Shown: positions 51,393-53,762 of the stretch, piece by piece | Layout of the letters: each line of letters opens with the position of its first letter | Numbering within the stretch: the first letter of the stretch is position 1 | Assembly (NCBI GenBank): GCA_015061745.1 | Contig: SUWB01000017.1 | Location: 1 to 53,762 of the forward strand | Direction: 5' to 3' | DNA from: Lentisphaerota bacterium | GTDB lineage: Bacteria; Verrucomicrobiota; Lentisphaeria; Victivallales; Victivallaceae | Length of the DNA: 53,762 nucleotides | Position numbers and translations under genes: made by a program | Notes under the pieces: model-generated | The model's database searches: none | Seen by the model: the letters and a program-made list of their open reading frames with translations, nothing else | What the model was told of the DNA's origin: nothing

Positions 51393-52595
51393 ATGAAAGA
51401 ACTTCGCCTCGGTGTTATCGGCTGTACCAGCCGCGGAACCCTTGCCGACAATGCCCACAATCCCGAAGATGGTGTCCGGATCGTTGCCGGTGCCGATATC
51501 TATCCCGACGCCCGGGAGCTTTTCCTGAAACGTTATGAAGAAAAGTTCCAGTGCAAACCCAACGTCTATGAAGACTACCGGGAAATGATCGAAAAAGAAA
51601 ATCTGGACGGTGTTTTCATCACTGCTCCCGACTTCCTCCACGAAGAAATGGGTGTGTTCGCTCTGGAACACAAAGTCCCTGTTTATATGGAAAAACCCCT
51701 TGCCATCACTCTGGCCGGAGCTGACCGTATCCTTGAAGCTGCCTACCGCAACCGTACCAAACTGGTGGTTGGACACAATATGCGTTATATGGACTTCACC
51801 CGCAAGATGAAACAGCTCATCGACGCCGGTGAAATCGGTGAAGTCAAGACCATCTGGTGCCGTCACTTTGTCTGCTACGGCGGCGATGCCTATTTCAAAG
51901 ACTGGCACGCTGTTGAACGTTATGCCAACACAATGCTGCTTCAGAAAGGTGCTCACGACATCGACATCATCCACTGGCTGGCCAACGGTTTCAGTACCCG
52001 TGTCCACGGTATGGGTAATCTGACCGTCTATGACAAGCTGCCCCGCCGTGATGCTTCCCAGAAGCGTATCCCCTACACCAAGGTGGCTACCTGGTCCGAT
52101 ACCCACTGGCCCCCGGAAAACACCAGCGGCTACTATCCTGAAATCGAAGTCAACGACTTGAATATGATCCAGATGACTCTCGACAACGGAGTCCTTGCCT
52201 GCTATCTGCAGTGCCACTATGCTCCCGACAGCTGCCGCAACTACACCGTGATCGGTACCCGCGGCCGTCTCGAAAACCACGGCGGCAGCGAGATCCAGCT
52301 GTGGAACAACCGCGAATGCAAATACCGTATCTACGGCGACAACACCTACCGTATGCCCACTGCTGTCGGCGGTCACGGCGGTGCCGACCCCAGGATCGTC
52401 CAGAGCTTTGTGGATGCACTCCGGGGCAAATATGATGTCTGGTCAACTCCTCAGGCCGCCCGTTACAGCGTGGCTGCCGGTTGTGCCGGTGCAGATTCAA
52501 TGCGTCAGGGCAACTGCGCCATCGACATTCCCAAACTCCCCGACTACCTTGAAAACTTTGACTTTGCAAGAGCAACTGAAAAGGAGAACATCTGA
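51393..52595 (+). CDS. Gfo/Idh/MocA family oxidoreductase
   Basis: This 400-residue protein opens LRLGVIGCTSRGTLA (nucleotide-binding loop) and has MEKPLAIT near residue 97 and KGAHDIDIIHWL near 188, the family active-site helix with the conserved histidine. The longer C-terminal half fits the sugar-dehydrogenase members. Codons are strongly biased towards C-ending forms, as in ileS and nrdD, which suggests high expression. It shares its last base with the epimerase start (TGATG), so the two work together, probably in conversion of a sugar or nucleotide sugar. Substrate unknown. Confidence 0.88.
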   Translation: MKELRLGVIGCTSRGTLADNAHNPEDGVRIVAGADIYPDARELFLKRYEEKFQCKPNVYEDYREMIEKENLDGVFITAPDFLHEEMGVFALEHKVPVYMEKPLAITLAGADRILEAAYRNRTKLVVGHNMRYMDFTRKMKQLIDAGEIGEVKTIWCRHFVCYGGDAYFKDWHAVERYANTMLLQKGAHDIDIIHWLANGFSTRVHGMGNLTVYDKLPRRDASQKRIPYTKVATWSDTHWPPENTSGYYPEIEVNDLNMIQMTLDNGVLACYLQCHYAPDSCRNYTVIGTRGRLENHGGSEIQLWNNRECKYRIYGDNTYRMPTAVGGHGGADPRIVQSFVDALRGKYDVWSTPQAARYSVAAGCAGADSMRQGNCAIDIPKLPDYLENFDFARATEKENI

Positions 52596-53515
52596 TGCGT
52601 ATTCTCGTTACCGGAGGATCCGGTTTTATCGGCAGCCACATCGTGGAACATTTCCAGGGCAAGGCTGAGATCCGTGTTCTTGACAATCTGCGCAGCGGTC
52701 ACCGTGAAAACCTGAATGGTTTTGATGTGGATTTCCGTCTGGGCGACATCTGCGACCGCAAGGCTGTGGATGAAGCTATGGAAGGTGTGGATTATGTGTT
52801 CCACCTGGCCGCTATGATCAGTGTGCCTGAATCTATGACCAAGATCGCCGAATGTATCCAGATCAACAATCTGGGTATGCTCAATGTGCTGGAATCCGCT
52901 GCCGCTCACGGCGTGAAAAAGCTCTGCTTCAGCACCTCTGCCGCTATCTATGGCGACAACCCGGTGATGCCCAAAGTGGAAACAATGTTCCCCGAACCCA
53001 AGAGTCCCTATGCCATCACCAAGCTGGACGGCGAATACTATTGCGATATGTTCACTAAAGAAGGAAAACTCCAGACCGCCTGTCTGCGTTACTTCAACGT
53101 GTTCGGTCCCCGTCAGGATCCCAAGAGTGCCTACGCTGCCGCAGTGCCGATTTTCATTGCCAAGGCTCTTGCCAATGAAGATCTCACCATTTTCGGTGAC
53201 GGTGAGCAGACCCGTGACTTCATCTTTGTGAAAGATATCGTGGCTGCCAATGCTTTCTTTGCAATGAACGACCACACCGGTGTCCACAATATCGCCAACG
53301 GCGGTAAGATTTCCATCAATGATCTGGCGACTGAAATCATCCGTCTGACCGGTTCCAAGTCCAAGATCATCCACAAGGAAGTCCGCGCCGGAGATGTGAA
53401 GCACTCAAGAGCTTCCATTGACAAGCTCAAAGCTACCGGATTCCAGCCCTCTTTCAGCTTCTCTGACGGCCTGGCCGCCACGGTGGAAGCCTTTAAGAAG
53501 GCTATGGGCAAATAA
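52595..53515 (+). CDS. NAD-dependent epimerase (GalE-like extended SDR)
   Basis: The 306-residue protein has the NAD motif TGGSGFIGSH (residues 6-15), FHLAA near 69, FSTSAAIYG near 110 and the catalytic Y-AIT-K near 140, followed by LRYFNVFGPRQDP and RDFIFVKD. The pattern fits UDP-sugar 4-epimerases such as GalE/WbpP; the LRYFNVFGPRQ form is common in UDP-N-acetylglucosamine epimerases. Codon use is again biased, as in highly expressed genes. It is the last gene of its operon and is followed by a terminator 22 bases downstream. Confidence 0.88.
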   Translation: MRILVTGGSGFIGSHIVEHFQGKAEIRVLDNLRSGHRENLNGFDVDFRLGDICDRKAVDEAMEGVDYVFHLAAMISVPESMTKIAECIQINNLGMLNVLESAAAHGVKKLCFSTSAAIYGDNPVMPKVETMFPEPKSPYAITKLDGEYYCDMFTKEGKLQTACLRYFNVFGPRQDPKSAYAAAVPIFIAKALANEDLTIFGDGEQTRDFIFVKDIVAANAFFAMNDHTGVHNIANGGKISINDLATEIIRLTGSKSKIIHKEVRAGDVKHSRASIDKLKATGFQPSFSFSDGLAATVEAFKKAMGK

Positions 53516-53537
53516 GCTTTTTCCGTATAAAAAAGCT

Positions 53538-53584
53538 GGGCTGCTGCTTACCTCTTGCAGGTTTCGCAGCAGCCCCGTTTTTTT
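53538..53584 (+). terminator. Rho-independent terminator after the epimerase gene
   Basis: GGGCTGCTGC (53538-53547) pairs perfectly with GCAGCAGCCC (53566-53575); the loop holds a minor ACCT/AGGT stem. A T-run (53578-53584) follows. An A-run before the stem may let it act in both directions. Confidence 0.88.
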
Positions 53585-53657
53585 CGACAAAGGTCGGTAA
53601 AAGAGGTTAAGGGAATTGGGGCGGGAGGAAAGACCTTTTGAGATGGTTTGCTTAAAG
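53585..53657 (-). other. Non-coding stretch between terminator and transposase, probable IS110 end
   Basis: No gene is seen. AAAGGTC (53589-53595) and GACCTTT (53632-53638) form a 7-base inverted repeat around a G-rich centre. Lying just beyond the transposase stop, it is probably the end of the insertion element. In the IS1111 branch of this family the region after the transposase encodes the bridge RNA, but the space here is short. Confidence 0.35.
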
Positions 53658-53762
53658 TCAAGCCGATTTTGAAATATTTTGGTAATTTTTATCAAATTCT
53701 TTATCGGCTATGACCATTCCCCGGAGAATCAATAACATCTTTCTCATCACAGCACATCGAGC
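53658..53762 (-). CDS. IS110-family transposase, C-terminal 34 residues, cut by window edge
   Basis: Reading the minus strand from the window edge gives an open frame that contains AVMRKMLLILRGMVIADKEF and DKNYQ, and ends with TGA at 53660-53658. The MRKLLL-x-x-x-A-M pattern close to the stop is typical of the last helix of IS110/IS1111 transposases. These are DEDD recombinases guided by a bridge RNA. The rest of the gene is outside the window. Too short to assign to a subgroup. Confidence 0.75.
   Translation of the reverse strand, partial: ARCAVMRKMLLILRGMVIADKEFDKNYQNISKSA

Noticed and set aside
51276..52376. 366-codon open frame on the minus strand
   Set aside because: It mirrors the strongly codon-biased Gfo/Idh gene, whose third-position C/G bias removes stops on the other strand.
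1..53762. CRISPR array, prophage or defence island
   Set aside because: No regularly spaced repeats, phage structural genes or restriction/toxin genes were seen; RecBCD is read as the normal repair enzyme.

Overview
The window reads as a chromosomal segment of an anaerobic, diderm, carbohydrate-degrading bacterium, most likely a member of Lentisphaerota (Victivallales-like). This placement is inferred, not tested by phylogeny. It rests on three exported DUF4838-type glycoside-hydrolase-like proteins, three Gfo/Idh/MocA oxidoreductases, a prepilin-type secreted protein, a class III (anaerobic) ribonucleotide reductase, RecBCD, a Kdo/LPS-kinase-like protein and a type 2 IleRS. Base composition is moderate and genes are tightly packed, with many ATGA and TGATG stop/start overlaps.

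Both edges of the window lie in mobile DNA. At 1-121 (minus strand) is the 5' end of a class C group II intron, sitting directly behind a transcription terminator. At 53658-53762 (minus) is the C-terminus of an IS110-family transposase.

Layout: (1) 179-6174 minus, an operon of an oxidoreductase and two DUF4838 proteins. (2) 6408-8879 plus, glycerophosphodiesterase, alpha/beta hydrolase and amidohydrolase, closed by a terminator. (3) 8932-9513 minus, a TetR regulator divergent from two tandem M55 D-aminopeptidase genes (9702-11291). (4) 11439-15787 plus, a pair of NrdR boxes, nrdG, nrdD with a fused C-terminal redoxin domain, and trxB. (5) 15866-25959 minus, ten closely spaced genes: SDR reductase, GT-C-like membrane protein, small exported coiled-coil protein, HD protein, oxidoreductase, rsmD, Kdo-kinase-like, comM, ceramidase-like and NanA/DapA-like. 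(6) 26029-37451 plus, a pseudopilin, recC-recB-recD-rlhA with overlapping ends, and a thioredoxin. (7) 37445-42158 minus, truA, hemW, a membrane polyferredoxin fusion, a DUF362 protein and, with its own terminator, a GcvH-like protein lacking the lipoyl lysine. (8) 42632-51288 plus, tRNA-Lys(TTT), rpmB, a 40-residue symporter accessory protein, a sodium:solute symporter, ileS, apbE and a third DUF4838 protein. (9) 51393-53515 plus, an oxidoreductase and a GalE-like epimerase.

Several parts form a coherent picture. The DUF4838/Gfo-Idh loci, the symporter and the NanA-like lyase suggest uptake and catabolism of complex sugars. The nrdG-nrdD-redoxin-trxB block forms a self-contained anaerobic deoxynucleotide pathway with NrdR control. 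The polyferredoxin/DUF362 pair suggests an exported or membrane redox module. The items most worth a second look are the GcvH-like protein without its lipoyl lysine, the NrdD-redoxin fusion, the polyferredoxin with an internal twin-arginine segment, the stand-alone CCA-type HD protein and the group II intron behind a terminator.
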